A stretch of 64,000 nucleotides of DNA from Pseudoxanthomonas sp. NC8 (GCA_025232375.1 CP060419.1:3285001-3349000); one strand, 5' to 3'; shown: positions 19,806 to 31,076, numbered from the stretch's first letter. Translations and numbers: made by a program. The notes: generated from the letters alone by a model not told the origin.

Positions 19806-21081
19806 ATGAGCTCCGCATCCGCCCACGGCGACATCCATCGCACCATCGACGCGGTCTGGCGGATGGAGTCGGCACGCGTCATTGCCGGCCTGGTGCGCAT
19901 GGTCCGCGACGTCAGCCTTGGCCGAGGAACTGGCCCAGGACGCGCTGGTCGCCGCGCTGGAGAAGTGGCCGGAGACGGGCGTCCCCGACAATCCGGCCGC
20001 GTGGCTGACCACCACCGCGCGCAACCGCGCGATCGATCGCCTGCGCCACCTCAGGCTGCGCGACGAGAAGCACGTCCAGGTCGCCTACGAACTGGAGCAG
20101 CTGCAGGACGAGGCGGAACGGCGCGGGGAGCACCTGCTCGACGATCCGGTCGGCGACGACCTGCTGCGGCTGATGTTCATCAGCTGCCATCCGGTGCTGC
20201 CGCCGGAATCGCGCGTGGCCCTGACCCTGCGCCTGCTCGGTGGCCTGGAGACCGGCGAGATAGCCCGCGCGTTCCTGGCCAGCGAACCGACCGTGGCCCA
20301 GCGCATCGTCCGCGCCAAGCGGACCCTTACCGAAGCCAACGTGCCGTTCGAGATCCCGCGCCGGGAGGAACTGCCCGAGCGCCTGTCGGCGGTGCTCGGG
20401 GTGATCTACCTGGTGTTCAACGAGGGCTACGCGGCCAGCAGCGGCGACGACTGGATGCGCCCGGCGCTGTGTGAGGAAGCGCTGCGCCTCGGCCGGGTGC
20501 TGGCCGGGCTGATGCCGCGCGAATCGGAAGTGCATGGCCTGGTCGCACTGATGGAGATCCAGGCCTCGCGCCTGCACGCGCGCACCGGTGCCGACGGCCA
20601 GCCGGTGCTGCTGCTGGACCAGGACCGCTCGCGCTGGGACCGGCTGCTGATCGGCCGCGGCCTGGAGGCGCTGTCCCGTGCGCAGCAGCTGGGCGGCGCA
20701 CTCGGACCCTACGCATTGCAGGCCGCCATCGCCGCCTGCCACGCACGTGCGGTCACCGCCGCCGACACCGACTGGGTGCGCATCGTCGCCCTGTACGACG
20801 CGCTGGCCCAGCTGTCGCCCTCGCCTGTGGTCGAGCTCAACCGCGCGGTGGCGGTGTCGATGGCGTTCGGCCCGGAAGCCGCGCTGGAACGCGTCGACGC
20901 GCTGCGCGACGAACCGAAGCTGGCCGGTTACCACCTGCTGCCGAGCGTGCGCGGCGACCTGCTGTACCGGCTCGGCCGGCGCGACGAGGCCCGCGACGAA
21001 TTCGAACGCGCCGCGGCGATGACCGGCAATACCCGCGAGCGCGAGCTGCTGCTGGCGCGGGCGGCGCGGTGCGCCGTCTAG
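19806..21081 (+). CDS. ECF42-type RNA polymerase sigma factor
   Basis: Sigma-2 region: HRTIDAVWRMESARVIAGLVRMVRD, LAEELAQDALVAALEKWP, PAAWLTTTARNRAIDRLRH. Sigma-4 region: LTLRLLGGLETGEIARAFLASEPTVAQRI. A long C-terminal extension of over 200 residues follows (LGVIYLVFNEGYAASSGDDW, LVALMEIQASR, VVELNRAVAVSMAFGPEAAL). This has the TPR-like DUF6596 form characteristic of ECF42. No anti-sigma factor is visible nearby, as expected for this group. One frame slip at 19917 (AGCCTTGGCC for AGCCTGGCC). Restored length is about 424 residues. Confidence 0.9.
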
Positions 21082-21087
21082 CGAGGG

Positions 21088-22195
21088 TCAGATCCTGACG
21101 TACCAGCCGCGCCGGTCCATCCGCCGCACCACGCCCCACCAGAACGCGACGAACGCCAGCGCGAACGCCAGCGACGGTAGGTACGGGCCGAAGCGCGGGG
21201 TCATCCACCCGGCGAAGCCGACCGTGTAGATCGGCTCCCACCAGCCGAGGCCGGCGAAGGCATAGACCATCACCGCCGAACCGGCATAGGCAGCGATCGC
21301 GTTGACGCCGAAGCTGCGGCCCAGCGCCGGCATGCCGCGCCGGTCGACGAGCACGTGCGCCGCGGCCAGCGCCAGCAGCGCCCAGCCGCCCGTCCACAGC
21401 ACATAGGACGAGGTCCACAGGTTCTTGTTGGGGCAGCACCTGTGCCCACGCCACGCCGAGCAGCAACGCGATCACGCCGGCGCCGCACAGCGCATGCAGT
21501 TGGCCCCGACGCAGCCAGTCGCCGGCACGCAGGCCCAGCAGCGTGGTCGCCAGCGCGCCGAGCGTGCTGGCCAGTCCTTCCGGATCGTGGCCGCGCCCGG
21601 TCAGCGGCTCGTGCTGGTACAGCCACGGCCCAAGCAGCGCGGTGTCGAGGCGGCTGGTAAGGTTGTCGAACGGTGCGTAGCTGCCGCCCCACGCCAGCAG
21701 CGCCCACCAGCCCAGCAGCAGCGCGCCGAGCAGGATCCACTGCGTGCGCGGCCTCAGCCACAGCGCCACCGCACCGGCCGCAGCGAAGCACAGGCCGATC
21801 CGCTGCAGCACACCCCATGGGCGGAAGTAGTCCTTGTCCAGCCACCATAAGGCCAGCAGGTGCAGCAGCAGGCCGAGGCCGATGATGCGCAACCCGCGCA
21901 CGGCGACCGTGCGCATCAATCCGCCGCGATCCACGCCTGCTTCCATGCGCGGCACCACGCCCAGCGCGATCGACACGCCGACGATGAACAGGAAGAACGG
22001 GAACACCAGGTCGGTCGGCGTGCAGCCGTGCCACTCCGAATGCAACAGCGGCGCGTAGACGTGGCCCCAGTCGCCGGGATCGTTGACCAGCAGCATCGCC
22101 GCCACGGTCAGGCCGCGCAGCGCGTCGACCGAGGCGAAGCGCGTCGCCCTCATGGCGGCGGAGATCATCCGCCGGCGCGGTGCGCGTGCGCTCAC
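21088..22195 (-). CDS. nagX: NagX-type inner-membrane acyltransferase homologue (DUF5009/COG4299)
   Basis: Polytopic membrane protein starting near RFASVDALRGLTVAAMLLVNDPGDW, with the signature DLVFPFFLFIVGVSIAL and about ten hydrophobic segments. It resembles heparan-alpha-glucosaminide N-acetyltransferase. In proteobacterial GlcNAc regulons it is called NagX and sits in the inner membrane; its exact reaction is unproven. GTG 22195 overlaps the nagA stop as GTGA, suggesting coupling; ATG 22168 or 22153 are alternatives. A frame slip near 21430 lies in a C-run before NKNLWTSSYVLW. About 369 residues. Confidence 0.85.
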
Positions 22196-23351
22196 GCCAC
22201 ATCCTCGCGCGCGCCGGCAATCCAGGTCGAACGTACCTGCAGCGACCCGTCCAGCAGGACCAGGTCGGCCCGCAGGCCCGGGGCGATCCGGCCGGTGCGG
22301 TCGCCCAGGCCGAGGAACTGCGCGGGGTAGGTCGACGCCATGCGCACCGCCTCGTCCAGCGGCAGGCCGAGCAGGTGCACGCAGTTGCGCACCGCGGTGG
22401 CCATGTCCAGCGCCGAACCCGCCAGCGCGCCTGCAGCATTACGGACCACGCCGTCGATGGCGGTGATCACTTCGCCATAGAGCGCGAACGAGGGATCGTC
22501 GGCGCCGACCATCGGCATCGCGTCGGTGACTAGGAACAGCTTGCCGCGCGGCTTGGCCGCCAGCGCCACGCGCAGGCTGCCCGGATGCACATGCACGCCA
22601 TCGACGATGATCCCGCACCAGCTGTCGCGGTCCTCGAGCGCGGCCCCGACCGCACCCGGCTCGCGACCCTGCAGCGGCGACATCGCGTTGTAGAGGTGGG
22701 TGAAGCCGCGCAGGCCGGCGTCGAGCCCGGCGCGGATCTGTTCGTAGCTGCCGGCGGTGTGGCCGGCGACGACGATCGCGCCGCGCGCGACCATCGCCCG
22801 TATCGTGTCCAGCGGCACCTGCTCCGGGGCAAGCGTGACCAGGGTGACGCCGTTGTCCAGCGCGGTGGCCATCGCGATTTCGGCGGCATCGGGCACGCGG
22901 AACTTGGCCGCGTCGTGCGTGCCCTTGCGCGCCGGCGCTAAGGTACGGGCCTTCCTTAAGGTGCACGCCGAGCACGCCGGGTACGCCGGAGGCGATCGCC
23001 GCACGGGTCGCACCGACCGCACGCGCCATCACCTCGGCGTCGTCGCTGATCAGGGTCGGCATGAAGCCCGTCGTGCCGAAGCGGCGGTGCGCGCGACCGA
23101 TCGCGGCGATCGCCTCGACGCTGGTGTCGTTGTTGAACAGCACGCCGCCGCCGCCGTTGACCTGGGCATCGATGAAGCCCGGCACCAGCCAGCCGCCGCC
23201 GAGGTCGTCGACCTTGGCCGGCCTGCAGCCGCGCCTGGCCCGCCGGCACCAGCCCGGCGATATCGCCGGCGCTGTCGAGCAGCACGGCGAGATCGTCGCG
23301 GAAGCCGCCATCCACCAGCACCTTGGCGTTGACCAGCGCGCGGGCGGCCAT
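22192..23351 (-). CDS. nagA: N-acetylglucosamine-6-phosphate deacetylase
   Basis: Converts GlcNAc-6-P to glucosamine-6-P plus acetate in the cytoplasm. Amidohydrolase fold: LVPGFIDAQVNGGGG, HLEGPYL (metal Glu, restored), AGHTAGSYEQIRAGLDAG, GFTHLYNAMSPLQGREPG and the catalytic Asp in LFLVTDAMPMVG. ATG 23351 overlaps the nagB-II stop (TGATG). Breaks occur near 23218 (CCAAGG for CCAGG) and at 22944-22960, where both CCTGG sites of HLEGPYLAP are altered. The codon CTA at 22530 also sits in a CCTAGTC that probably was CCTGGTC. About 386 residues. Confidence 0.93.
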
Positions 23352-24404
23352 CACACCGTCTCCGTGACCTTGTTGAGGTGCGGCGGCAGGTCGGGGTTAT
23401 GGCCGCGGCGCAGGGCCAGCGCATTGATCGCGCGATAGAAGCTCTGCACGGTGAGCAGGGGCGCCAGCGCCGGGTGCGCGGCCTGCGCCAGCGGCAGCCG
23501 GATCCCGGCAGACGCCGCCTGTGCCGAGGCGACCCAGACCTCCGCGCCACGCGCGCGGAATTCGTCGGCCACCGCCACCGCACCGGCGCCGGTTTCGTCC
23601 GGCTGCGCGAACACCAGCACCGGGAAGCCGGCACCGACCAGCGCCATCGGCCCATGCTTCACTTCGGCCGAGCTGTAGGCCTCGGCATGCAGGCCGCAGG
23701 TTTCCTTGAACTTCAGCGCGGCTTCCTGCGCGGCGCCAGGCCCAGGCCACGGCCGAGCACGAACAGGTTGTGCGCATCGATAAGGCCATCGGTCAGCGCT
23801 GACCAGTCCTGCTTCCACGCGCTACGCAGCGCATCCGGCAGCACCTCCAGCGCGGCGAGCAGGGCGGCATCGTTCTTCCAGTGTGCGACCAGCTGGGCGA
23901 TGGCGGCCAGCGAGGGCCAGAGCTCTTGGTCGCCGCCACGCTCTTCTCCGGGCCGGCGCCGAGTGGAATCACCGTGTCGGCCAGCTGCGCCAGCGGCGAG
24001 TCCTCGACGTTGACCAGCGCCACCACGCGCGCACCGGCGGCCTTGGCGGCCTCGGCGTTGCGCAGCAGGTCGGGGCTCTTGCCCGATTGCGAGATGGCGA
24101 TGAACAGCGCGTCCTTCAGCTGCAGCGGCGCCGCGTAGACCGAGCCGATCGAAGGCGACAGCGACGCCGTCACCAGTCCCAGCTGGGTCTCGATAAGGTA
24201 CTTGGCATAGGTGGCGGCATGGTCGGAGCTGCCGCGGGCGCAGGTGGCCACGAACGGCGGCGGCGCGGCGCGCAGCGGCGCGGCCAGCGCGACGATCGTG
24301 TCGTGGTTGCGGGCGAACTGGGCGGCGATCACGTCGGCCGCCTGCGCGGCCTCGTTATGCATCAGGGTTTCGGTTTCGGCGGGCAGTGCGAGTGGCATGG
24401 TCAT
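23351..24404 (-). CDS. nagB: Glucosamine-6-phosphate deaminase, SIS type (NagB-II)
   Basis: Two SIS domains: ATCARGSSDHAATYAKYLIE and AISQSGKSPDLLRNAEAAKAAG, then FVLGRGLGLGAAQEAALKFK and SSAEVKHGPMALV. There is no glutaminase domain, which separates NagB-II from GlmS. It deaminates glucosamine-6-P to fructose-6-P and ammonia. It starts MTMPLALPAETETLMHNEAA at ATG 24404; the second ATG, 24398, is possible. Frame slips near 23920 and 23737 (loss of C at CCTGGCC). About 351 residues. Tightly packed between the LacI regulator and nagA. Confidence 0.92.
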
Positions 24405-24417
24405 GCTTCGAAAGGGT

Positions 24418-25514
24418 TCATTCTTCGGAGGAAGCGGGCGGCCGCGTACGCGACTGCAGCGGCGCCGGGGCGGTGGAGCCGCGGACCACCAGCTGTGGCA
24501 CGAAGCCCTGGTTGGACACGGCCAGCGGATGGTCCCAGTAGGCGTCCTGGCGCAGGCTGCCGATCAGCAGCCGCGCGGCATGGCGCGCGATTTCCTCGGT
24601 GGCCTGCTTGGCCGTGGTCAGCGCCGGTAAGGACTGGCGCGAGAACGGGCTGTCCTCGAAGCCGGCGATGGACAGGTCATACGGCACATTGAGGCCGACC
24701 GACTTGGCCGCGGCCAGCACCCCGGCGGCGATCTCGTCGTTGGAACCGAAGATCGCGGTGGGCGGTTCGCGCAGGGCGAGCAGGCGGCGCGCGCCACGGA
24801 AGCCGTCGTCGAAGGTGTAGTCGCCCGGCACCATAAGGTGCTTGTCCAGGGCGATGCCGTAGTCCTTCAGCGCGGCCTCGTAACCGGCATAGCGTTCGCC
24901 GGAGGAGTGGTGCTGTGCACCGCCCCACAGGAAACCGATGCGCTGGTGGCCGAGCTGGACCAGGTGCTCGGTGATCTCGTAGGCGGCATCGCGGTCGTCG
25001 ATGTAGACGCAGGGGCCATCGCCCGGGTCCTCGGTCGCGGCGATGATCCGGACCACGCGGATACCGCGTGCGACCAGCGCGGCGATAAGGGCCCATGGCG
25101 CTCGGACATCGGCGCGGTCAGCACCAGCCCGGTAAGGCGCGAACGTTGCACGAACTCGGCCAGCTCGTCCGCCAGCAGCGGCGAGGTCGAGTCGCACGGC
25201 TGGATCTGCAGGCCGAACCCGGTCTCGCGGCAGGCGGCCAGCACGCCGTTCTGCACGCCGATGATGTGGTACGGGTTGGGGTTGTCGTACACCAGCCCGA
25301 TCACGAACGGCGTACCGCTGCGCAGGTTGCGCGCGGTCGCATCCGGCTCGTAGTCCAGCTCGGCGATGGCGGCGAGCACGCGCGAGCGCGTGGCCTGCAT
25401 CACCGAAGGCTCGTTGTTGATGACCCGCGACACCGTCTTGAGCGAGACTTTTGCCCGCTCGGCGACGTCCTTGATGGTCGGCCTGCGCATCTGTGTGGTT
25501 GCCTTCTGGTTCAT
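24418..25514 (-). CDS. LacI-family transcriptional regulator of the nag cluster
   Basis: N-terminal LacI helix-turn-helix: RRPTIKDVAERAKVSLKTVS, then RVINNEPSVMQATRSRVLAA. A periplasmic-binding-protein-like effector domain follows (FVIGLVYDNPNPYHIIGVQN, GFLWGGAQHHSSGERYAGY, IFGSNDEIAAGVLAAAKSVG). Starts MNQKATTQMRR at 25514; ATG 25523 or 25490 are alternatives. One frame slip near 25097. About 365 residues. Its place between nagP and nagB-II makes it the cluster's own repressor (the NagR/NagQ role), probably sensing GlcNAc-6-P or a related sugar phosphate. Ligand and role are inferred. Confidence 0.88.
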
Positions 25515-25533
25515 GCCGCCCATGATGCGGCAA

Positions 25534-26839
25534 TCACTGTCCGCCCGGGCGTCCCGCCGGCAGGCCGGCGCGATGGCCGCGCAGGGCATAGAACAGGATG
25601 TACAGGTAGCAGGGCACCATCAGTGCGGCGAACACCCACTGGAAGTCGGCGTGCTGCTTCAGCACCGCGAACGCCTGCGGGACGATCGCGCCACCGGCAA
25701 TCCCCATGATCAGCAGCGCCGAGCCGGTCTCGGTGAAGCGGCCAAGGCCACGGATCGCCAGCGGGAAGATCGCCGGCCACATCATCGCGTTGGCGAAGCC
25801 GAGCGCGGCGACGAAACCCACCGAAACGTATCCGGACGTCAGCAGTGCGCCGACCGAGAACAGCACCCCGAGCAGCGCCGACACGCTCAGCCAGCGCTCC
25901 TGCGAGACCACGCGCGGGATCAGCAGCAGGCCGGGTAAGGTAGCCGAGCAGCATCGCCGCCAGGGTGAAGGAGGTGAAGAACTTGGTCTGGTCCAGCGGC
26001 AGGCCGAAGGCATGGCCGTAGGTACCGATCGCATCGCCGGCCATCACCTCCACGCCCACGTAGACGAACAGGCAGAGCACGCCCAGCCACAGGTGCGGGA
26101 ACTGGAAGATGCTGTGCTTCTGGCTCGCGCCGCCGTCGGCAGCGGGCGTGGCGTTGACCTCCGACGCGCGGATTTCCGGCAGCGGCGAGAACAGCACGGC
26201 CACCGCGACCAGCAGCAGGATGCCGGCCATGGTAAGGTACGGCGCGTGGATCTTGGCGGCGAACTGGTCGAGCAGCTGCGCTTTCGTCGCCGCATCGACC
26301 GCGCCGACCTGGGCGGCGAGGTCACCGATGCCATGCAGCACCAGCGAGCCGATCACGATCGGGGCGAGGATGCCGGCGATCTTGTTGCAGATTCCCATCA
26401 GCGCGATGCGCCGGGCCGCGCTTTCGATCGGGCCCAGGATCGAAATGTAGGGATTGACCGCGGTCTGCAGCAGCGTAAGGCCCGCGCCGATTACGAACAG
26501 GCCCGACAGCGCGCCGCCGAACCAGCGCCGCGTGGCGAACTCGCCGAACGTCATCGCGCCGACCGCCATCACCGCCAGGCTCAGCGCCAGTCCCCGCTTC
26601 ATGCCGGTGCGCTTGAGGATCCACGACGCGGGCAGGGCGAGGAAAAAATACGACAGGTAGAAAACCATCAGCACGAGGAACGACGCGATCTCGCTGACGT
26701 CGAAGGCGAGCTTGACGAAGGTGATCAGCGGGCCGTTGATCCAGGTGAAGAAGCCGATGATGAAGAACAGGCCGCCGACGATCGCGATGGACGCGGTAAG
26801 GCCTGTGCGCACGGGCGCGGTGGTGGTTGCTGCGGACAT
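25534..26839 (-). CDS. nagP: N-acetylglucosamine transporter NagP (FucP-type MFS permease)
   Basis: Twelve-segment inner-membrane sugar:H+ symporter. Starts MSAATTTAPVRTGLTASIAI; a GGGGAGG lies upstream at 11-base spacing. FucP/GluP-family motifs are IVGGLFFIIGFFTWINGPLI, IGAGLTLLQTAVNPYISILG and GFANAMMWPAIFPLAIRGLG. In this cluster the expected substrate is GlcNAc, phosphorylated afterwards by NagK. One slip near 25936, where TACCTTACCC replaces TACCTGGCC. About 435 residues. Divergent from nagK, with two operator-like palindromes between. Confidence 0.9.
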
Positions 26840-26905
26840 GGACTGCGGTGCCTCCCCGGCAATGGCCATTGCCCCGCAGCGCCGTCACGGCGCAGGACTG
26901 AGCGG

Positions 26906-26919
26906 GAACAACGTTGTCA
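26906..26919. promoter_or_regulatory. Operator-like palindrome, nagP side
   Basis: GAACAACGTTGTCA, containing the perfect palindrome ACAACGTTGT, matches TGACAACGTTGTCA at 12 of 14 positions. It lies 67 bases before the nagP start. The CG-centred palindrome is typical of LacI-family operators; assignment to the cluster regulator is inference. Confidence 0.5.
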
Positions 26920-27061
26920 CATTCTTCCCGTGGCAGCGCCTGCATTGTCAACCCCGGCAAGGTCGGGGACGCCCCCGGTGTTGCTGCCCTGCAGCACGCG
27001 CCTCAAAGGTAACTACGCCGTATGTGGCTGATTTGGCACCACTCATGTGCAGAATTGAAGG

Positions 27062-27075
27062 TGGTAGCGCTAACC
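27062..27075. promoter_or_regulatory. LacI-type palindrome TGGTAGCGCTAACC
   Basis: Perfect TAGCGCTA core. It differs at the last base from TGGTAGCGCTAACA, which I recall as the xyl-box bound by XylR in Xanthomonas. No xylose gene is adjacent; the GH43 gene is 9 kb away. It could be a second LacI-family site in the nag control region. Confidence 0.4.
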
Positions 27076-27131
27076 GGAGTCCATTTTTGGTGCGAAGCCG
27101 TGCAGCTCGAAAAATTTTTGTCATGGTCTGT

Positions 27132-27145
27132 TGACATCGTTGTCA
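27132..27145. promoter_or_regulatory. Operator-like palindrome, nagK side
   Basis: TGACATCGTTGTCA, one mismatch from the palindrome TGACAACGTTGTCA and clearly related to the site at 26906. It lies 76 bases before the nagK GTG. Confidence 0.5.
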
Positions 27146-27221
27146 GACCACTTCCACACTCCGTCGCACTTGTCGTGCCGCCGGCCAGAAATCCGGTGCA
27201 CGCCAGCTACGGGGAATCCGC

Positions 27222-28243
27222 GTGCCAGCAGCTGCAAATGCCACACCAATGCCGGGACTGTCGCAGCCGTTCATTGCGGCCGACGTCGGCGGCACCCATG
27301 TCCGCATCGGTATGTATCCAGGCGCCCGACTCCGGCGCGCCGCTGCAGGTGCTGGCCTACAGCAAGTTCCGCTGCGCCGACTACGCAAGCCTGGCCGGAA
27401 TCCTGCGCGAGTTCATTGCCAGCCTGCCGGCCAGTACGCCGGCGCGCGTGGCAGTGATCGCCAGCGCCGGCTACCCGCTGGCCGACGGCACCGTCATCAC
27501 CGCCAACCTGCCGTGGCGCCTGTCCCCGTCCGAGATCCGCTCGGCGCTCGGCCTGGATGCCGTGCACCTGGTCAACGACTTCGAAGCGGTGGCCCATGCC
27601 GTCGCGCACCCTGGGCGCCAGCGAGGTGCTGCAGCTGACCGGACCCGAGCGCATCGCCGCGGGCCCGATCCTCGTCCTTGGCCCGGGCACCGGACTGGGT
27701 GCGGCGGTGTGGATCCCGACCGGCAACGGTCCGGTGGTGCTGGCCACCGAGGCCGGACAGGCCGCGCTGGCGGTCGGCACCGAACTGGAAATGGCACTGC
27801 TGCGGCAGATGCTCTGCCAGCGCAGCCACGTGTCGGTGGAACACGCGCTGTCCGGCCCCGGCCTGATGAACCTCTACACGGCGTTGTGCGCGTTGCGCGG
27901 CGCCACGCCCGTCTTCAGCCGTCCCGGCGATATCACCGCCGCCGCGCTGGATGGCCGCGACGCGCTGGCGCAGGAAAGCCTGGACGTGTTCTGCGGCCTG
28001 CTCGGCAGCACGGTCGGCGATATGGCGCTGCTTTACGGCGTGCAGGGCGTCTACCTGGCCGGTGGAATCCTGCCGCACCTCCGCGACTACCTCGTCCGCA
28101 GCGACTTCACCGCCCGCTTCCTCAACAAGGGCCCCATGCGCGAGGCGCTGGAGCGGGTGGCGGTGCGGCTGGTCGAACACGGCCAGCTGGGCGTCATCGG
28201 TGCCGCCAGCTGGTACCTGGGATCCGCTTTTCACAAGAAGTAG
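27222..28243 (+). CDS. nagK: N-acetylglucosamine kinase, glucokinase (Glk) family
   Basis: Glk-type sugar kinase: phosphate-binding FIAADVGGTHVRIGM, VHLVNDFEAVAHAV with the catalytic Asp, ILVLGPGTGLGAAVW, YLAGGILPHLRDYL, FLNKGPMREALERV. In this context it phosphorylates GlcNAc brought in by NagP; glucose is the alternative. GTG 27222 has GGGGAA upstream; ATG 27249 is the other option. Slips near 27318 (by CCAGG) and 27608 (CACCCTGG for CACCTGG). About 340 residues. It reads outward from the shared control region, towards the receptor gene. Confidence 0.85.
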
Positions 28244-28368
28244 GCAACACGGCGTCGGGAAGAGTAAGGGAGAAGTGCGTACGGAGCGCTCCACGCCGTG
28301 GCACATGCAGCAGTCGTCGCCGGAGGGGGTCTCCGGTGCAACTCAAAAACAATGATGGGAGAGACATC

Positions 28369-31065
28369 ATGGAATACCGCAAGTCCGTACTGTCCGCCGC
28401 GATCGTGACCTGCCTGGGCTTCGCCGCCCAGGGGTGCACGCGCAGCAGGCCACCGCGCCTGCCGCAGGCCAGCCCGACGCCACCGAGCTCGACACGGTCG
28501 TCGTCACCGGCATCCGTGGTTCGGTGCAGCGCTCGCTGGATACCAAGCGCGAAGCCAATGCGCGCCTTGAAGTGGTCACGGCCGAGGACGTGGGCCGGCT
28601 GCCGGCGCACAACGTGGCCGACACCCTGCAGCGCCTGCCGGGCGTGAACATCAGCTCGTCCTCCGCCGACGAAGGCGGCTTCGACGAAGCCGACCGCGTC
28701 AGCCTGCGCGGCACCAGCCCCAGCCTGACCCAGACCGTGATCAACGGCCACACGGTCGGCTCGGCCGACTGGTTCGTGCTCAGCCAGGGCAACAACGTCG
28801 GCCGCAGCGTCAGCTACACCCTGCTGCCGTCCGAGCTGGTCAGCTCGGTGGAAGTGAACAAGTCCTCGCAGGCCAAGCTGCAGGACGGCGGCACCACCGG
28901 CACGGTCAACATCATCACCCGCAAGCCGCTCGACTTCCCCGACACGATCACCGCCGAAGCGTCGATCGGCGCGGTCTACGCCGAGCAGGCCGATTCGATC
29001 GACCCGCAGCTGTCGGGCCTGTTCAACTACAAGACCGAAGACGGCAGCTTCGGCGTGATGGTCCAGGCGTTCAGCCAGAAGCGCGAACTGCGCCGCGACG
29101 CGCAGGAAGTCCCGGGTGGCTTCTTCAAGATCGGCGCCACCGATCCGGCCGGCATCGCCAGGCCCGACCTGGTCGGCGTCTGGGCGCCGGGCCTGCTCGG
29201 CTCGACCCTGTTCGAACAGACCCGCGAACGCAAGGGCGGCCTTGGTCGAAGTCCAGTTCAAGCCCAACGACGACCTGACCTGGGCGTGAGCGGCTTCAGC
29301 TCGGACATGGACGCCAACAACTACAACCGCAACTTCATGCTGTGGGGCAGCAACTTTGCCCGTGGTAAGGCGCCCAACCCGGGCTACGTGGTCAAGGACG
29401 GCGTGCTCACCAGGCCACGTACGCCGGCGTCGCCGGCACCCCGTACGCGGTCTACGACATGATCTACCGCGAAGCGTCGGCCAAGAGCAGCTACGCCACC
29501 TTCGACGCCAGCTGGCAGATCAACGACGACCTGACCTCGCGCTTCCAGGCCGGCACCACCAGCGGCAAGGGCAGCACGCCGCGCCAGTTCATCGCCGAGG
29601 TGACCTGGCCAACGGCGGCGGCGCCAGCTGGACCAGCCATGGCGCCAGCTCGCCGCTGGACTGGAGCGTTGGCGGCGACACCTCGCCGGCCGGCGTCTGC
29701 GGCGCCGCCTGCTTCGGCACCTGGGGGCAATAGGAAGTGACCGCCAAGGACAGCGAGGACTGGTTCACCGCCGACTTCACCCAGTACTTCAGCAGCGCCG
29801 GTTTCCTGTCCTCGCTCGACTACGGCGTCCGCTACGCCGACCACGAGCGTGAAGCCCAGTCGCCGGAAGGCGCCTCGCCGGGCAACATCTGGAGCGACCT
29901 GCAGAACGGCGCGACCAGCCCGTACCCGAGCGATTTCGCCGGCAGCATCGGCGGCAACTTCCCGCGCGACCTGTGGTACTTCACCCCGAACGCGCTGAAG
30001 GACGCGATCCTCGGCAACTCGACCTGGCTGTCCGACAACGACGGCCCGACCGGCCGCCACAACTACGGCGGCGAGTGGAAGGTGTCCGAGAAGAACCTGG
30101 CCGCCTACGTCCAGGCCAACTTCACCGCCGACAACTGGAGCGGCAACTTCGGCCTGCGCTACGTCGACATCGACCAGGACATCAACTCCTACCAGGCCGT
30201 CGCCAACCCGGCCAACGCCGATGTGTCCAGCCTGTTCGGCAACTGGATCTACCGCAACACCAGCAACTCGCACAGCCGCGTGCTGCCCAGCGCGAACCTG
30301 CGCTTCAACCTGGACGACGACCTGCTGTTCCGCTTCGCCGCCTCGCAGACCCAGACCCTGCCGGACTACTCCGCGCTGGGTGCTTCGTCCTGGGGTTCGG
30401 ACCTGAACAAGACCGGCGGCGGCGGCAACCCGAACCTGAAGCCGGTGCTGTCGACCAACTTCGACGCCAACCTCGAGTGGTACTTCATGCCGCGCGGCCT
30501 TGGTGTCGGTCGGTGCGTTCGCGATGGACATGCAGGACTACCTCGCCTACGGCACCGAAACGCAGATGCTGTTCAGCGAGCTGACCCACCAGCTCGAGGC
30601 CTACCAGGTCTCCGTGCCGATCAACGCCGATGCCAAGGTGCATGGCCGGAAGTCAATTACGAACAGCCGATCGGCGAGTTCTTCGGCTTCAACGCCAACT
30701 ACACCTACTCCGACGGCAGCACCTCGCACACCTGGGCAGATGGCAGCAACAACCTGGTCGGCAACTCGAAGAACACCTACAACGTGGGCGGCTACTTCGA
30801 GAACGACACCTTCGGCGCGCGGATCGGCTACACCTACCGTTCCTCGTTCCTGATCGGCCTGTCGGGCGCCAACCCGTACTATCAGGATGATTTCGGGACC
30901 CTGTCGCTGGCGCTGAGCTACAAGGTCAACGACCACCTGAGCTTCACCTTCGACGCGTTGAACCTCAACGACCCGACCATCAAGTACTACCAGAGCGCGA
31001 CCATCCCGACCTCGTTCTACAGCAACGGCCGGCAGTACTACCTCAACGCCCGCCTGAAGTTCTGA
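28369..31065 (+). CDS. TonB-dependent outer-membrane receptor, GlcNAc/chitin-oligosaccharide cluster
   Basis: Signal peptide (KSVLSAAIVTCLGFAAQGVHA), TonB-box region (ELDTVVVTGIRGSVQRSL), plug domain (VTAEDVGRLPAHNVADTLQR, LPGVNIS) and a 22-strand barrel to the final ARLKF with terminal Phe. It belongs to the large sugar-receptor type common in Xanthomonadaceae; the substrate is inferred from neighbours. There are seven breaks. Five frame slips at CCWGG sites fall near 28433, 29241, 29411, 29611 and 30502. An in-frame TAG at 29732 stands where AACCAGGAA became AATAGGAA, and one slip falls near 30649. About 898 residues restored. Confidence 0.9.
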
Positions 31066-31076
31066 GTTGTACGGGC

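Larger units (their letters stand above)
26840..27221. other. Divergent control region between nagP and nagK
   Basis: 382 bases without a gene. It is AT-richer than its surroundings (AAAAATTTTTG near 27111) and holds two TGACANCGTTGTCA-type palindromes and one TGGTAGCGCTAACC palindrome, listed separately. Promoters for both directions must lie here; I could not place -35/-10 pairs with confidence. Confidence 0.6.

Noticed and set aside
27124..27150. TGGTCTG/CAGACCA outer inverted repeat around the nagK-side operator
   Set aside because: Its centre does not coincide with the inner palindrome, so it is probably chance.
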